26,677 bases of DNA from Actinomycetota bacterium (lineage in GTDB: Bacteria; Actinomycetota; Acidimicrobiia; Acidimicrobiales; Ilumatobacteraceae): assembly GCA_026393655.1 (NCBI GenBank), contig JAPKZT010000045.1, forward strand, positions 1 through 26,677, read 5' to 3'. Shown here piece by piece: positions 15,461-24,082 of the stretch. Positions within the stretch are counted from its first letter, which is position 1, and each line of letters opens with the position of its first letter. The translations under genes and the position numbers were made by a program. A model generated the notes under the pieces. It saw only the letters and a program-made list of their open reading frames with translations. It did not search any database and was not told the origin of the DNA.

Positions 15461-16050
15461 TAGTAATCAATTCCACGCTTTGCTTTGAAGCCACTTTCGT
15501 ACGCATGTTTGACATTTCGCATTTCAGTAACTGTGTCGGCAATGTCAATTAGCGATTGGGGCGCGTCGCGCCCGGTGACGACTACATTTATGTGTTCTGG
15601 ACGGGTTACCAAAGCATCAATAACCGGCTGAGTTTCAATCCAGTTCCAATTAAGTAGATATGTAAGTTCGTCAAAAATTAGTAAGTCGTACACGCCACTT
15701 TTCAATAGTTCGTCTGCTTTGTTCCAGGCAGCAGTGCCAGTTTTCTTATCCTGTTCAAGATTTTGTGAATCCCAGGTGAAGCCTTCTCCAAGAGCAAACC
15801 AGTCGACCCCAAGTTGACGACCAATTTTTTCTTCTCCAACATTCCAGTTTCCAGATTTGACAAACTGGACAACACCAACTTTCCAATCGCGTGCAACGCC
15901 TCGAATCATTACCCCGAATGCCGAAGTACTTTTACCCTTGCCATGACCTGTGTGAACTAAAAGCAAAGATTTCGGCGTGCGAAGTTCTTTTGGCCGCGGG
16001 TCGTTTTCTGGCGGGTTCTCGTTTGAACTTGTGTTGTCATTATTGCTCAT
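15460..16050 (-). CDS. cobO: cob(I)alamin/corrinoid adenosyltransferase, CobO/BtuR type
   Basis: A 196-residue ATP-dependent enzyme that transfers the adenosyl group to the cobalt of corrinoids. The P-loop HTGHGKGKSTSAFG is at 33-46. VGVVQFVKSGNWNVGE, the Walker B-like LLIFDELTYLLNWNW, VVVTGRDAP and VTEMRNVKHAYESGFKAKRGIDY at the end are diagnostic of the BtuR/CobO family. The first 22 residues are a polar, Asn-rich extension. It is the first gene of the leftward cobO-cobU-cobT-cobS operon. Its 5' flank is shared with the riboswitch of the opposite operon, and I see no riboswitch on its own strand. Confidence 0.95.
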   Translation of the reverse strand: MSNNDNTSSNENPPENDPRPKELRTPKSLLLVHTGHGKGKSTSAFGVMIRGVARDWKVGVVQFVKSGNWNVGEEKIGRQLGVDWFALGEGFTWDSQNLEQDKKTGTAAWNKADELLKSGVYDLLIFDELTYLLNWNWIETQPVIDALVTRPEHINVVVTGRDAPQSLIDIADTVTEMRNVKHAYESGFKAKRGIDY

Positions 16051-16084
16051 TAATTTTCCAAACTTTTTGTGGTTGATAGTTGCT

Positions 16085-16245
16085 CTGATTACAACGAGTG
16101 ATAGTCTCGTGTTGCTTCGGCAATAGTCGGAGCAATGTAATACTCAGCGAAGTCTGGTGAGATTCCAGCACTGTCCCGCAACGGTAGTTGTGAAGGCATC
16201 TCAAGAAATTGAGAAGTCATTACAAAGTCCGGTCGCCTAGTAATG
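16085..16245 (+). ncRNA. cobalamin riboswitch aptamer upstream of btuF
   Basis: The conserved core GGTGAGATTCC (16156-16166) followed by CACTGTCCCGCAACGGTA (16169-16186) matches the B12-box of cobalamin riboswitches. The 3' element AAGTCCGGTCGCC (16225-16237) matches their closing consensus. Candidate outer stem bases are ATTAC near 16089 and GTAAT at 16240-16244. It lies between the divergent cobO and btuF genes and is oriented with btuFCD, so corrinoid binding should reduce transporter synthesis. Exact ends are estimated. Confidence 0.93.
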
Positions 16246-16258
16246 CATTTCACTTACG

Positions 16259-16282
16259 ATCCTCGCCAGAGGGACAGAAGGA
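16259..16282 (+). promoter_or_regulatory. riboswitch expression platform and btuF ribosome binding site
   Basis: A short hairpin with arms CCTC (16261-16264) and GAGG (16269-16272) lies just before the ribosome binding site AAGGA (16278-16282), 6 nt from the btuF ATG. The TCCT at 16260-16263 could instead pair with the AGGA of the ribosome binding site. The two pairings exclude each other, which suggests control of translation. There is no T-tract, so control by termination is unlikely. The switching model is inference. Confidence 0.5.
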
Positions 16283-16288
16283 AATTAT

Positions 16289-17224
16289 ATGAGCAAGAAA
16301 TCTCTGGTCGGCGTTGCCGGCCTTTTTTTATTAACGGCGTTAACTGCTTGCGGTGGAAGTGACACAACGACTGAAACTTCGGTGGTTGAAATAACTGAAA
16401 CAACGAGTGCGAGTTCAACTTACCCAGTAACTGTTGGTGATTTAACACTCGCTACACAGCCAATGCGAATTGTTTCATTGTCGCCAACCGCAACTGAAAT
16501 GTTGTACGCAATCGGAGCCGGCAAACAAGTAGTTGCGGTTGATGATTACTCAAATTTTCCTGCAGAAGCAGTCGCACTAGGTACAGCATTGTCAGGCTTT
16601 GAACCAAATGTTGAAGCAATTGCTGGTTTCAAACCCGACTTGGTGGTTATTTCTAATGATCCAGGCGGACTTATGGATCAACTAAAAACTTTGTCGGTTC
16701 CAGTGTTCATGGCCCCAGCCGCAGCAACATTCGATGATGCCTACGCACAGATCGAGCAACTCGGTTTGTTGACAGGGCATCTTGATACTGCTGTGCAAGT
16801 TTCAAGTCAGATGAAAGCAGATATTTCTGCTGCTGTTGCAGAGGTCAAAATACCAACAACACCACTGACATATTTTCACGAACTTGATAACACTTTGTAT
16901 TCAGCGACTTCAAATACATTTATCGGTCAGGTTTACAGTTTGTTCGGTTTGAAAAACATCGCCGATGGTGTTGAAACCGGAAACGATTATCCACAACTTT
17001 CTGCTGAAGTGATTGTCAAGGCTAACCCAGACATTATTTTCATTAGTGATTCTGATTCTGTAGAAACTGTTGCAGCCCGCGATGGCTGGGGAAAATTGAA
17101 AGCTGTGACAAGCAATCAAGTCATTTTACTCCCAGCAGACATTCCGTCACGATGGGGGCCACGTTTGGTCGAATTCGTAATTGCGATCCGTGACGCCGTA
17201 CTGATGACGCTTGCTAATGCTTAA
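16289..17224 (+). CDS. btuF: corrinoid ABC transporter substrate-binding lipoprotein
   Basis: A 311-residue lipoprotein that should capture cobalamin or cobinamide outside the membrane. The signal peptide ends in the lipobox LTAC with lipidated Cys21, followed by a Thr/Ser-rich linker to about residue 45. The BtuF/FhuD-type periplasmic-binding fold shows RIVSLSPTATEMLYAIGAG at the start of the first lobe, EAIAGFKPDLVVI, a long linking helix, and VIVKANPDIIFISD in the second lobe. Heme- and siderophore-binding members share this fold, but the cobalamin riboswitch directly in front and the cob operon opposite point to corrinoids. Confidence 0.9.
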   Translation: MSKKSLVGVAGLFLLTALTACGGSDTTTETSVVEITETTSASSTYPVTVGDLTLATQPMRIVSLSPTATEMLYAIGAGKQVVAVDDYSNFPAEAVALGTALSGFEPNVEAIAGFKPDLVVISNDPGGLMDQLKTLSVPVFMAPAAATFDDAYAQIEQLGLLTGHLDTAVQVSSQMKADISAAVAEVKIPTTPLTYFHELDNTLYSATSNTFIGQVYSLFGLKNIADGVETGNDYPQLSAEVIVKANPDIIFISDSDSVETVAARDGWGKLKAVTSNQVILLPADIPSRWGPRLVEFVIAIRDAVLMTLANA

Positions 17225-17240
17225 AACTTTTTAGGTGTTT

Positions 17241-18299
17241 GTGACACAGACTTCCCAAATGTCCACTCAAGGACGAGGCCACTCAGTTTTGTGGTTTTCT
17301 TTGAGTGGACTATTGGTAGTTTGCGCAATGTTGGCTGGGGTGATGATTGGTCCAGCGGGGCCATCATGGTGGAGGGTTCCTCTTGAGCTAATGAACCGGC
17401 TGCCATTTATTTCTATTGACAGTGGAGTCAGTAAAGTCGACTGGAATATCGTTTGGATGATTCGAGCGCCACGAGTTGTGCTCGCGGCAATCGTCGGAGC
17501 AACTTTGTCGGTTTCGGGAGCAAGTTATCAAGGTGTTTTTCGTAATCCATTAGTTGATCCTTATTTGTTGGGTGTTGCTTCTGGCGCTGGTCTCGGAGCA
17601 ACATTGGTTTTTGCTTTTCGCGGAAATCAGCCTTCAACTTGGTTGATAGATCCGTTGCCTCTGGCTTCATTTTGTGGAGCGCTAGTCGCAGTATTCATCA
17701 CATACACAGTTGGAACTTCGTTCGGTCGCACACGGTCAACTGTGACACTGGTTCTTGCTGGTGTTGCCGTCACATCTCTGGCAACGGCGATACAAACATT
17801 TATTTTGCAACGCAACAACGATGTTATTAGACAAGTTTTTTCGTGGGTGCTTGGTCGGTTGTCAAGCGCAACTTGGGGTGATGTGCGACTTGTCTTGCCG
17901 TATGTTCTGTTGAGCACGATCGTTTTGCTTTTACACCGGCGACTGTTAGATGTTTTGAGAGTTGGCGATGAAGAGGCAGTTGCGCTTGGTGTGAATATTC
18001 GACGGGTTCGATTGACAGTTGTTTTGGCTGCAACACTAGGCACGGCATCAGTTGTTGCTGTAAGTGGACTAATTGGTTTCGTAGGAATCATTGTTCCGCA
18101 CGCTGTTCGTTTAATTGCGGGTTCTAGTTATCGAAAAGTTTTACCGCTTAGCGTTTTACTAGGTGCGGCGTTTCTTGTTGCTGCAGATATACCGAGTCGG
18201 ATACTCGCCGACCCTGCCGAAACACCAATCGGCGTTGTAACCGCCTTCTTTGGCGCACCATTTTTCTTGATTTTGCTTCGAACCAGAAAGAATCTTTGA
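17241..18299 (+). CDS. btuC: corrinoid ABC transporter permease (BtuC/FecCD family)
   Basis: A 352-residue multi-span permease, with about ten membrane segments expected. Family blocks include WMIRAPRVVLAAIVGATLSV and GASYQGVFRNPLVDPYLLGV, then GVAVTSLATAIQTF, SWVLGRLSSATW, ALGVNIRRVR and VSGLIGFVGIIVPHAVRL, and the C-terminal EIPIGVVTAFFGAPFF-like ETPIGVVTAFFGAPFFLIL. GTG 17241 was chosen because TTAGG ends 5 nt before it; GTG 17235 is an in-frame alternative two codons earlier. It follows btuF by 16 bp and its stop overlaps the btuD start by one base. Confidence 0.92.
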   Translation: MTQTSQMSTQGRGHSVLWFSLSGLLVVCAMLAGVMIGPAGPSWWRVPLELMNRLPFISIDSGVSKVDWNIVWMIRAPRVVLAAIVGATLSVSGASYQGVFRNPLVDPYLLGVASGAGLGATLVFAFRGNQPSTWLIDPLPLASFCGALVAVFITYTVGTSFGRTRSTVTLVLAGVAVTSLATAIQTFILQRNNDVIRQVFSWVLGRLSSATWGDVRLVLPYVLLSTIVLLLHRRLLDVLRVGDEEAVALGVNIRRVRLTVVLAATLGTASVVAVSGLIGFVGIIVPHAVRLIAGSSYRKVLPLSVLLGAAFLVAADIPSRILADPAETPIGVVTAFFGAPFFLILLRTRKNL

Positions 18300-19081
18300 T
18301 GAGTACGCTCGGGTTTTGCGAACTAACTATTTCATATGACGGAGTTTGTGCAGTAAATAGTTTCAATAATATTTTGCATTCGGGTGAGTGGTTATGTTTA
18401 ATCGGCCCCAACGGCGCTGGTAAATCTTCAGTGCTGCGTGCCGCGGCTGGTCTCGTTAAATATTCTGGCTCTGTTGCAATTGATCAAAATGAAATACCTG
18501 CGACATCGGCGAAATGGCGTGCGCAACACATTGCTTATGTTCCACAAACGCCATTGATGCCAGAAGACATGACGGTCTATGAATATGTTTTACTCGGACG
18601 CAACCCGTATATCAAACATTTTGCCTCTGAATCGGCGCATGACAAACAAGTCATTGAAAAAGTTTTGACGCGGTTGGATCTGGCTCGTTTCTCATATCGT
18701 TTGGTCGGCACTCTTTCTGGTGGCGAGCGACAACGATTAGTAATCGCTCGAGCCTTGGCTCAGGAAGCACCAGTGTTATTGCTTGACGAGCCAACAGCAG
18801 CACTAGATATTGGCCACCAACAACACGCACTTGAATTAGTCGATACCTTACGTCGTGAGCAAGGCTTGACGGTCGTTTCGGCGATGCACGACTTGACTTT
18901 GGCGGGTTTATACGCCGATCGACTCGTGTTGATGCATCAAGGAGTTTGCGTTGCATCGGGTAGCGCAAAAAGTGTTTTGCGATCAGAAATTCTCGCCGAG
19001 TTCTATGGTGTTTCGGCGCGCGTGCACCACGAGCCTGATGGCACGGTGGTAGTAATTCCGCAAAGGTTGACGAACAACTAG
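18299..19081 (+). CDS. btuD: corrinoid ABC transporter ATP-binding protein
   Basis: A 260-residue ATPase of the iron-chelate/B12 importer class. Walker A GPNGAGKSS lies near residue 38, followed by the Q-loop region IAYVPQTPLMPEDMTVYEYV, the family-specific LLGRNPYI, signature LSGGERQRLVIARALAQE, Walker B VLLLDEPTAALD with DIGHQQH, and switch histidine in SAMHDLTLAGLYADR. The ATG at 18299 overlaps the btuC stop (TGATG). It completes the btuFCD operon. Confidence 0.93.
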   Translation: MSTLGFCELTISYDGVCAVNSFNNILHSGEWLCLIGPNGAGKSSVLRAAAGLVKYSGSVAIDQNEIPATSAKWRAQHIAYVPQTPLMPEDMTVYEYVLLGRNPYIKHFASESAHDKQVIEKVLTRLDLARFSYRLVGTLSGGERQRLVIARALAQEAPVLLLDEPTAALDIGHQQHALELVDTLRREQGLTVVSAMHDLTLAGLYADRLVLMHQGVCVASGSAKSVLRSEILAEFYGVSARVHHEPDGTVVVIPQRLTNN

Positions 19082-19091
19082 TTTGTAATAG

Positions 19092-19763
19092 ATGTCTGAA
19101 TCTGAACAACGAAAAATCGCGAATTTGCTGAACGAGCACGTTGCTGGTTGTGCATCCGCGCACCAAAGACTGTTGGCGTCTCTAGAAAACTTAACTGACG
19201 CGCAGTGTCGACAAGATTCAATGTTGCCGAATTGGTCGCGTGGCCATGTCTTGACACACCTAGCACGCAATGCAGATAGTCATGTGAATTTATTGCAGAG
19301 TGCTGTGCGCGGTGAAGTTGGCAATCAATACCCGAGTATTGAAAAACGAAATACGGATATCGAGTCTGGGTCATCTCGAAATGCAAATGAAATAGTTGTT
19401 GACTTACGAGTCAGTATTTATGGTCTAGAAGCCGCTTGGGCGAGCGCGAATCAAAAGGTCTGGTCTGGCCAAGGACGCGGCTTGAGCGGAAATGTGATTG
19501 AGATGTTGTCGATCGTTTTTTTGCGTTGGCGTGAAGTTGAATTTCATCATGCTGATCTGGGCTTTGAGTTTGGTTACGACGACCTGACAGATCTTTATGT
19601 ACGACTTGAATTAGATCAACAAATTATGTTGTGGCGTAGTCGCAAGCCAATGGGCATGACGGACTTACCAGAAATTGCCAAGAAATTATCGCCGTCGCAC
19701 CGCTTGGCATGGTTAATGGGTCGAGTTGTCGTTGATGGTCTCGCCAAGCCAGAACCGTTGTGA
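19092..19763 (+). CDS. maleylpyruvate isomerase family mycothiol-dependent enzyme
   Basis: A 223-residue protein of the DinB/MDMPI fold. The motif WSRGHVLTHLARNAD gives metal ligand His56, and WREVEFHHADLG gives Glu148 and His152. These match the zinc-binding His, Glu and His of the mycothiol-dependent maleylpyruvate isomerase of Corynebacterium. Members are typically mycothiol S-transferases or isomerases acting on diverse small molecules, so the actual substrate cannot be told. It lies 10 bp after btuD without a clear ribosome binding site, and its stop overlaps the next gene by 4 bp (GTGA). Mycothiol use supports an actinobacterial host. Confidence 0.82.
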   Translation: MSESEQRKIANLLNEHVAGCASAHQRLLASLENLTDAQCRQDSMLPNWSRGHVLTHLARNADSHVNLLQSAVRGEVGNQYPSIEKRNTDIESGSSRNANEIVVDLRVSIYGLEAAWASANQKVWSGQGRGLSGNVIEMLSIVFLRWREVEFHHADLGFEFGYDDLTDLYVRLELDQQIMLWRSRKPMGMTDLPEIAKKLSPSHRLAWLMGRVVVDGLAKPEPL

Positions 19764-21397
19764 GGAAATTTCTCAGATTTAGTTTTATAGCCGCGATTAT
19801 CTGCGGCGCTGGTGTCGCTGGATCTGCAAACCCTGTTGAGGCTCATGCTGGTTTGCGGTCGAGTGAACCAGCCGCCTCGTCTGTACTTGAGAAGTCTCCA
19901 GAAGAAATTGTCTTGAAATTTGCCGAGCAAGTTGAAATCTCGTTTGGCAGTATCAGATTATTTGATGCAAACTCAAAGTTAATTGTTTTGCCTGTGCCGA
20001 ATTATGGATCTGTTGATGACGTTGTCGATGCCAAAACTGTGCGTGTCAGTGTGCCCAATCTTGAACCGGGCAGTTATCTAGTCATCTGGAGAGTTGTGTC
20101 TGTTGATAGTCATCCAGTGCAAGGTGCATTTGGGTTTCAAATTGGTTCACGAGGCACAAATCTCACTGATCTTGGCGTTGAAATTCTTGCAAATACTAGT
20201 GCACCTGGTTTAGTTCGCGGCTTAATGGGAATTGCTCGTTGGTTAAGTTTCTTTGGCGTGATGGTTTTGGTTGGTGCAATGTTGCTTGCGACTCGAATTA
20301 TTGGTCAGTCTCGAATCAAACTTGTCATTAATTCATCTTGGTTTGTTGCAGTATTTGGTTCAATATTGGTTCTAGTAATGCAAGCGCCATATGCGTTAGG
20401 TAGTTCGCTTTCAGATTCTGTATCAATTACATCAGTGAGGCAAGTTCTAGAGACACGACTTGGTATTTGGTTAATCATTCGAGCCGTGATTCTGCTTTTA
20501 TTTTTGTTGATTATCTGGAAGCGCGATTTGCATCAAAAACCGTTATGGCGAATGGCAACAACAATTTTGAGCGTTGTGCTGTTCGCAACATTTTCAATCT
20601 CAGGTCATCCCGGGATGCGGCAGTTTTCTGCTTTAAGTATCGGCACAGACATCGTTCACTTTTTATGTGTCGCAGTTTGGATGGGTGGTTTAGTGACTAT
20701 GGTTTTATTGGGTCGAAAGTGGCAAAGTAAGTCACCAAAAGTGATTGCATGGTTCTCGTTTAATGCAACTATCGCGATGCCGATCATGGTTGCCACAGGA
20801 GTTGCGCAAGCCTGGCGAATGATGGAAGGGTTTCAAAATCTTTTTTCGACAACTTATGGCACGGTTCTTAGTATCAAAGTTATTCTTGTTGTGATTGCAA
20901 TTGTTGCAGGCACTAAAGCACGTCAAATATTTAAGGGCAAAAAAGTTGATAGTGAGGATTTAAAAAAGATCAAGTTCTCAAAGACGATTGTTGTAGAAAG
21001 TGTTATTGGCCTAGTTGTGCTCGCAGTAACAGCCGTGCTTGTTTCTGTTCCGCCGCTTAGTGTCAACACTTCTGCGCCATTTACTGCAACCTTGGTTCAA
21101 TCAAATGTCATTGCAGATATCACAATTACTCCAGCACGTGTCGGCAATGTTGAGATGCACATAGTTTTTTCACCACCTGGTGGAACACTTGAGCAGATCA
21201 ATTCAATGACTGCACGAATTTCGCTCGTAAATGGCGAAATCCCACCGATACCAATTGCAATGAAATCTATTGGCGTGAATCACTTTCTAGCAAATTTGCA
21301 ACTGCCACGCAGTGGTGACTGGTTGCTTGAATTATTTGTTAAACCCGCGACTAATAGAACATTACGTTTCAGCCAGACTGTAAAAATTAAAAGTTAG
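19760..21397 (+). CDS. CopC-CopD copper resistance/uptake fusion with C-terminal YtkA-like domain
   Basis: A 545-residue protein in three parts. After a signal peptide (about 1-28) comes a CopC domain (29-135) with HAGLRSSEPAA, where His29 would be the first mature residue, and VSVDSHPVQGAF with Asp116 and His118. These are the copper(II) ligands of CopC. A CopD-type membrane region follows (about 150-425) with about eight segments, including a histidine-containing ISGHPGM and DIVHFLCVAVWMGGL. The C-terminal part (about 430-545) is a beta-rich extracytoplasmic domain resembling YtkA/FixH. It starts with GTG overlapping the previous stop. Likely copper binding and import or delivery. Confidence 0.87.
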   Translation: MRKFLRFSFIAAIICGAGVAGSANPVEAHAGLRSSEPAASSVLEKSPEEIVLKFAEQVEISFGSIRLFDANSKLIVLPVPNYGSVDDVVDAKTVRVSVPNLEPGSYLVIWRVVSVDSHPVQGAFGFQIGSRGTNLTDLGVEILANTSAPGLVRGLMGIARWLSFFGVMVLVGAMLLATRIIGQSRIKLVINSSWFVAVFGSILVLVMQAPYALGSSLSDSVSITSVRQVLETRLGIWLIIRAVILLLFLLIIWKRDLHQKPLWRMATTILSVVLFATFSISGHPGMRQFSALSIGTDIVHFLCVAVWMGGLVTMVLLGRKWQSKSPKVIAWFSFNATIAMPIMVATGVAQAWRMMEGFQNLFSTTYGTVLSIKVILVVIAIVAGTKARQIFKGKKVDSEDLKKIKFSKTIVVESVIGLVVLAVTAVLVSVPPLSVNTSAPFTATLVQSNVIADITITPARVGNVEMHIVFSPPGGTLEQINSMTARISLVNGEIPPIPIAMKSIGVNHFLANLQLPRSGDWLLELFVKPATNRTLRFSQTVKIKS

Positions 21398-21855
21398 AAA
21401 TCAATATTGCGGACAACTAAATGGTGCGGCATCTGAGTAATGCCTTCGTTGAAACCTTCACCAATAACCAAAAAATCGTGTCGCAGATAGAAGTTAAGCG
21501 CAGAATCACGTGCTTTGGCCCAAACATATTTGGCTTTGAGTTTTTCGGTGTGAATAACGCCAGCAGTTAACAACATTGCACCAAGACCCGTACCCTGCCG
21601 GTTTTTGGCCACTGCCATTCCGCGAAGTTGAATTGCCTGGGCTGTGCTGTCTTCTTGCCACGGGTTAATAACCCAGGTTGACGTGCCAATCAGATTTTTG
21701 TGCGCATCAAAAATGCCCAGATGTACTGTGCCTGGCTTCGAATCTTCCGCATATTTTGGATCACTAGTTGGCGTGTTATCGCGCAAGACTGCCGTTCGCA
21801 GGTCGTAGGTTTCTGAAGTCTGTAGTTCGACAACTTCAAGTTTGGTATTTGACAT
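21394..21855 (-). CDS. GNAT family N-acetyltransferase
   Basis: A 153-residue acetyltransferase. The acetyl-CoA-binding motif A is visible as LRGMAVAKNRQGTGLGAMLL, with the Q/RxxGxG/A pattern near residues 87-91. It is followed by a helix and a C-terminal NFYLRHDFLVIGEGF segment typical of GNAT motif B. The substrate is unknown. It is the last gene of the leftward thiamine operon, 22 bp after thiQ, and its end overlaps the convergent CopC-CopD gene by 4 bp. A link to thiamine is suggested only by position. Confidence 0.85.
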   Translation of the reverse strand: MSNTKLEVVELQTSETYDLRTAVLRDNTPTSDPKYAEDSKPGTVHLGIFDAHKNLIGTSTWVINPWQEDSTAQAIQLRGMAVAKNRQGTGLGAMLLTAGVIHTEKLKAKYVWAKARDSALNFYLRHDFLVIGEGFNEGITQMPHHLVVRNIDF

Positions 21856-21877
21856 TAAACGAGATTTTAGTGCGAGA

Positions 21878-22498
21878 TTAGCGCTGCATCAGATCGTTAA
21901 TATCTAAAACGCGGTCGGCAATTGCTTTGGCCTCGTCTTGGTCGTGAGTTACATGCAACGTTGTTGTGCCACGAGAACGAAGTAGATTGCCGAGATCTTG
22001 TAACAGTCGAGTGTGCAACTCTGGATCTAGACCATTTAGAGGTTCGTCGAGTAACAAAACTTTAGGTTGTGCCACTAGTGCTCGGGCGACTGCAATACGT
22101 TTTGCCTCGCCTCCAGAAAGTTTAAATACTTCGCGCTGAGATAGATGGGTTAGCCCAACGAGTTCAAGAACTTCAGCGACCTTTTCATCCATTAATTTCT
22201 GTTTAGTGCCTTGAATCTTTAGCGAATACGAAATATTTTCGGCAACATCTAAATGCTCTTGAAACACCAAGCCGATTCGACGCAAATGTGCCGGTTTGGC
22301 GGTGATCTCTTCGCCGCTCAAAAGAATCGTGCCAGAGTCAACTACTTCAAGACCTGCGATGTATCGCAGCAAGGTCGTTTTGCCTGAACCACTTGGGCCA
22401 GTCAGAGCAATGATTTCTCCCGCACCTATATATATAGAAAGATTTTGAAGCACCAGCGTTGACCCGTAAGTCACGACGAGGTTACGACAATCCAACAT
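21878..22498 (-). CDS. thiQ: thiamine ABC transporter ATP-binding protein
   Basis: A 206-residue ATPase, a little shorter than most ThiQ proteins. Walker A GPSGSGKTT is at 34-42. RIGLVFQEHLDVAENISY holds the Q-loop; the signature is LSGGEAKRIAVARAL, Walker B is VLLLDEPLNGLD, and the switch histidine is in HVTHDQDEAKAIADR. There is no C-terminal regulatory domain, as expected for ThiQ. It follows thiP by 13 bp without an evident ribosome binding site. The thiamine assignment rests on the operon (thiB, thiN, TPP riboswitch) rather than on this sequence alone. Confidence 0.85.
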   Translation of the reverse strand: MLDCRNLVVTYGSTLVLQNLSIYIGAGEIIALTGPSGSGKTTLLRYIAGLEVVDSGTILLSGEEITAKPAHLRRIGLVFQEHLDVAENISYSLKIQGTKQKLMDEKVAEVLELVGLTHLSQREVFKLSGGEAKRIAVARALVAQPKVLLLDEPLNGLDPELHTRLLQDLGNLLRSRGTTTLHVTHDQDEAKAIADRVLDINDLMQR

Positions 22499-22511
22499 TT
22501 AGATAGCTCGT

Positions 22512-24074
22512 TTATCTGTGTTTCTCTGTGCCGAGATGATCGACCAGCCCGATAATCGCAACGCAAGCAACTATTAATAAAGTCGCGATCGCATAGGCCT
22601 GAGCTTGAATAATTTCTCCAGGACGACTTAGTAGTCGCGAAATCATCAGCGGCAATGTTTCGTTGTTGCGTCGCACAAGAAAACTGCTCGCACCGAACTC
22701 TCCGAGTGAAACGGCGCAAGCGACTGCTGCTGCTGTTAATAGAGCGGGTTGAATGATGCGCAGGTCTACTGTTCGCCACATTTTCCAAGATGTTGCACCC
22801 AATGTTTGCGAAGCTTCGCGCAACCCGTTAGGTAAGTCTCGAATTGTTGGCGAAATTATTCGCATCACAATTGGGATTGCAACTAGGCAGTGCGCAATTG
22901 GCATCATCAGCCAGGCCCCGCGCCAATCAATTGGGTTTACATCAAATGTGATAATTAATCCGAGGCCAAGGGTGACTGCCGAAACTACGACTGGCAACGC
23001 CGTCAGAATATTCAAAAACTTGTATCGCGTTGAGCCGTAGATAATTGCACATGCACTGAATAAACCAAGAGTCGTTGAGACGGCAATTGTAAAAGCCGCA
23101 TACTTCAGTGAAGTTGTCAATGACCTGAATATTTCTGGGTTTGTAAAGATGTTGTGCCACGCAAAAAAGTTAATGCGCTCGCCAACCAAAATTGATCGAC
23201 GCACCACACTGACCAGTGGCGCAAGCACAGCAACTGTGCTTATGAGTGCAATTGATGCAATAAATAGTTTCTGACCAAAGTTTTGCGGTCTCCGGATTCT
23301 CGAATAAACCGTCTGGCTAAATTCTGCTGATTTTGTTGTGTCGATTTGTGTTATGAATAAAATCAAAACCCCGACTACAAGCAGTTGCGAAATAGAAAGA
23401 ACCAACGCACCCGAGACATCGCCGAGTTGCATTGCTCGAAAATAAATCTCTGTTTCAATGGTTGATCTTGCAGGGCCACTCAAGATGCGAACAACACCAT
23501 ATGAGGTGAAGCACATTAAGAACACCAATAATCCCGCCGAACGCAACGATTTCTTGAGCAACGGCAAAGTAACGGTTAAAAACAGTCGTGTTCTCGAAGC
23601 GCCAAGAGTGCGAGCGACATCATCTAGATATGGATGGATTTGTTGCCACCGCGTCGAAATAATTCGCACTACAAGCCCGAAGTTGAAATATATATGAGCA
23701 ATAATTATCGCCAATGCACTTCGGTGAATACTCGTTGGAAGAAGCTCGAGAAATGCGACGCCGACTACAACTGTTGGCAAAATGAACGGCACGCTAATAA
23801 GTGAGATCAACATACGTCGTCCAAAAAAATCGAAATTTGCAGTTATTGCAGCAATCGGCATTGCCAAGAAAAGAACCACAATAGTGCTGATGATCGCTTG
23901 CCAAGTTGTGAACCACACAACATTTCGTGTGGTCGGCGACGTGAGTAACGCAAACGAATCAATTTGAATTGCCATTGAAAAAATATTTAATACTGGTGCG
24001 ACTACGAAGAGCAGCATCACAACAACAGGCACGACAACCAACCATTTACTTGTGTGGCGGTAAGCGTTGATCAT
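22512..24074 (-). CDS. thiP: thiamine ABC transporter permease (two fused permease domains)
   Basis: A 520-residue membrane protein made of two tandem ABC permease domains, as in ThiP and FbpB-type permeases. The first coupling loop is ARTLGASRTRLFLTVTLPLL (about residue 155) and the second is SQTLGATSWKMWRTVDLRII (about residue 430). About twelve membrane segments are expected. I prefer ATG 24074 over the in-frame TTG codons at 24077 and 24080; none has a convincing ribosome binding site. The gene lies 34 bp after thiB, across an inverted repeat. Iron or other substrates are possible for this architecture, but the operon argues for thiamine. Confidence 0.87.
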   Translation of the reverse strand: MINAYRHTSKWLVVVPVVVMLLFVVAPVLNIFSMAIQIDSFALLTSPTTRNVVWFTTWQAIISTIVVLFLAMPIAAITANFDFFGRRMLISLISVPFILPTVVVGVAFLELLPTSIHRSALAIIIAHIYFNFGLVVRIISTRWQQIHPYLDDVARTLGASRTRLFLTVTLPLLKKSLRSAGLLVFLMCFTSYGVVRILSGPARSTIETEIYFRAMQLGDVSGALVLSISQLLVVGVLILFITQIDTTKSAEFSQTVYSRIRRPQNFGQKLFIASIALISTVAVLAPLVSVVRRSILVGERINFFAWHNIFTNPEIFRSLTTSLKYAAFTIAVSTTLGLFSACAIIYGSTRYKFLNILTALPVVVSAVTLGLGLIITFDVNPIDWRGAWLMMPIAHCLVAIPIVMRIISPTIRDLPNGLREASQTLGATSWKMWRTVDLRIIQPALLTAAAVACAVSLGEFGASSFLVRRNNETLPLMISRLLSRPGEIIQAQAYAIATLLIVACVAIIGLVDHLGTEKHR

Positions 24075-24082
24075 CAACAATT

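Noticed and set aside
17627..18091. 154-codon minus-strand ORF
   Set aside because: Antisense to btuC; composition is a mirror of the membrane-protein codons and no family pattern is visible.
18651..19166. 171-codon minus-strand ORF
   Set aside because: Antisense to btuD and the next gene start, rich in Arg and Ser as expected for a shadow frame.
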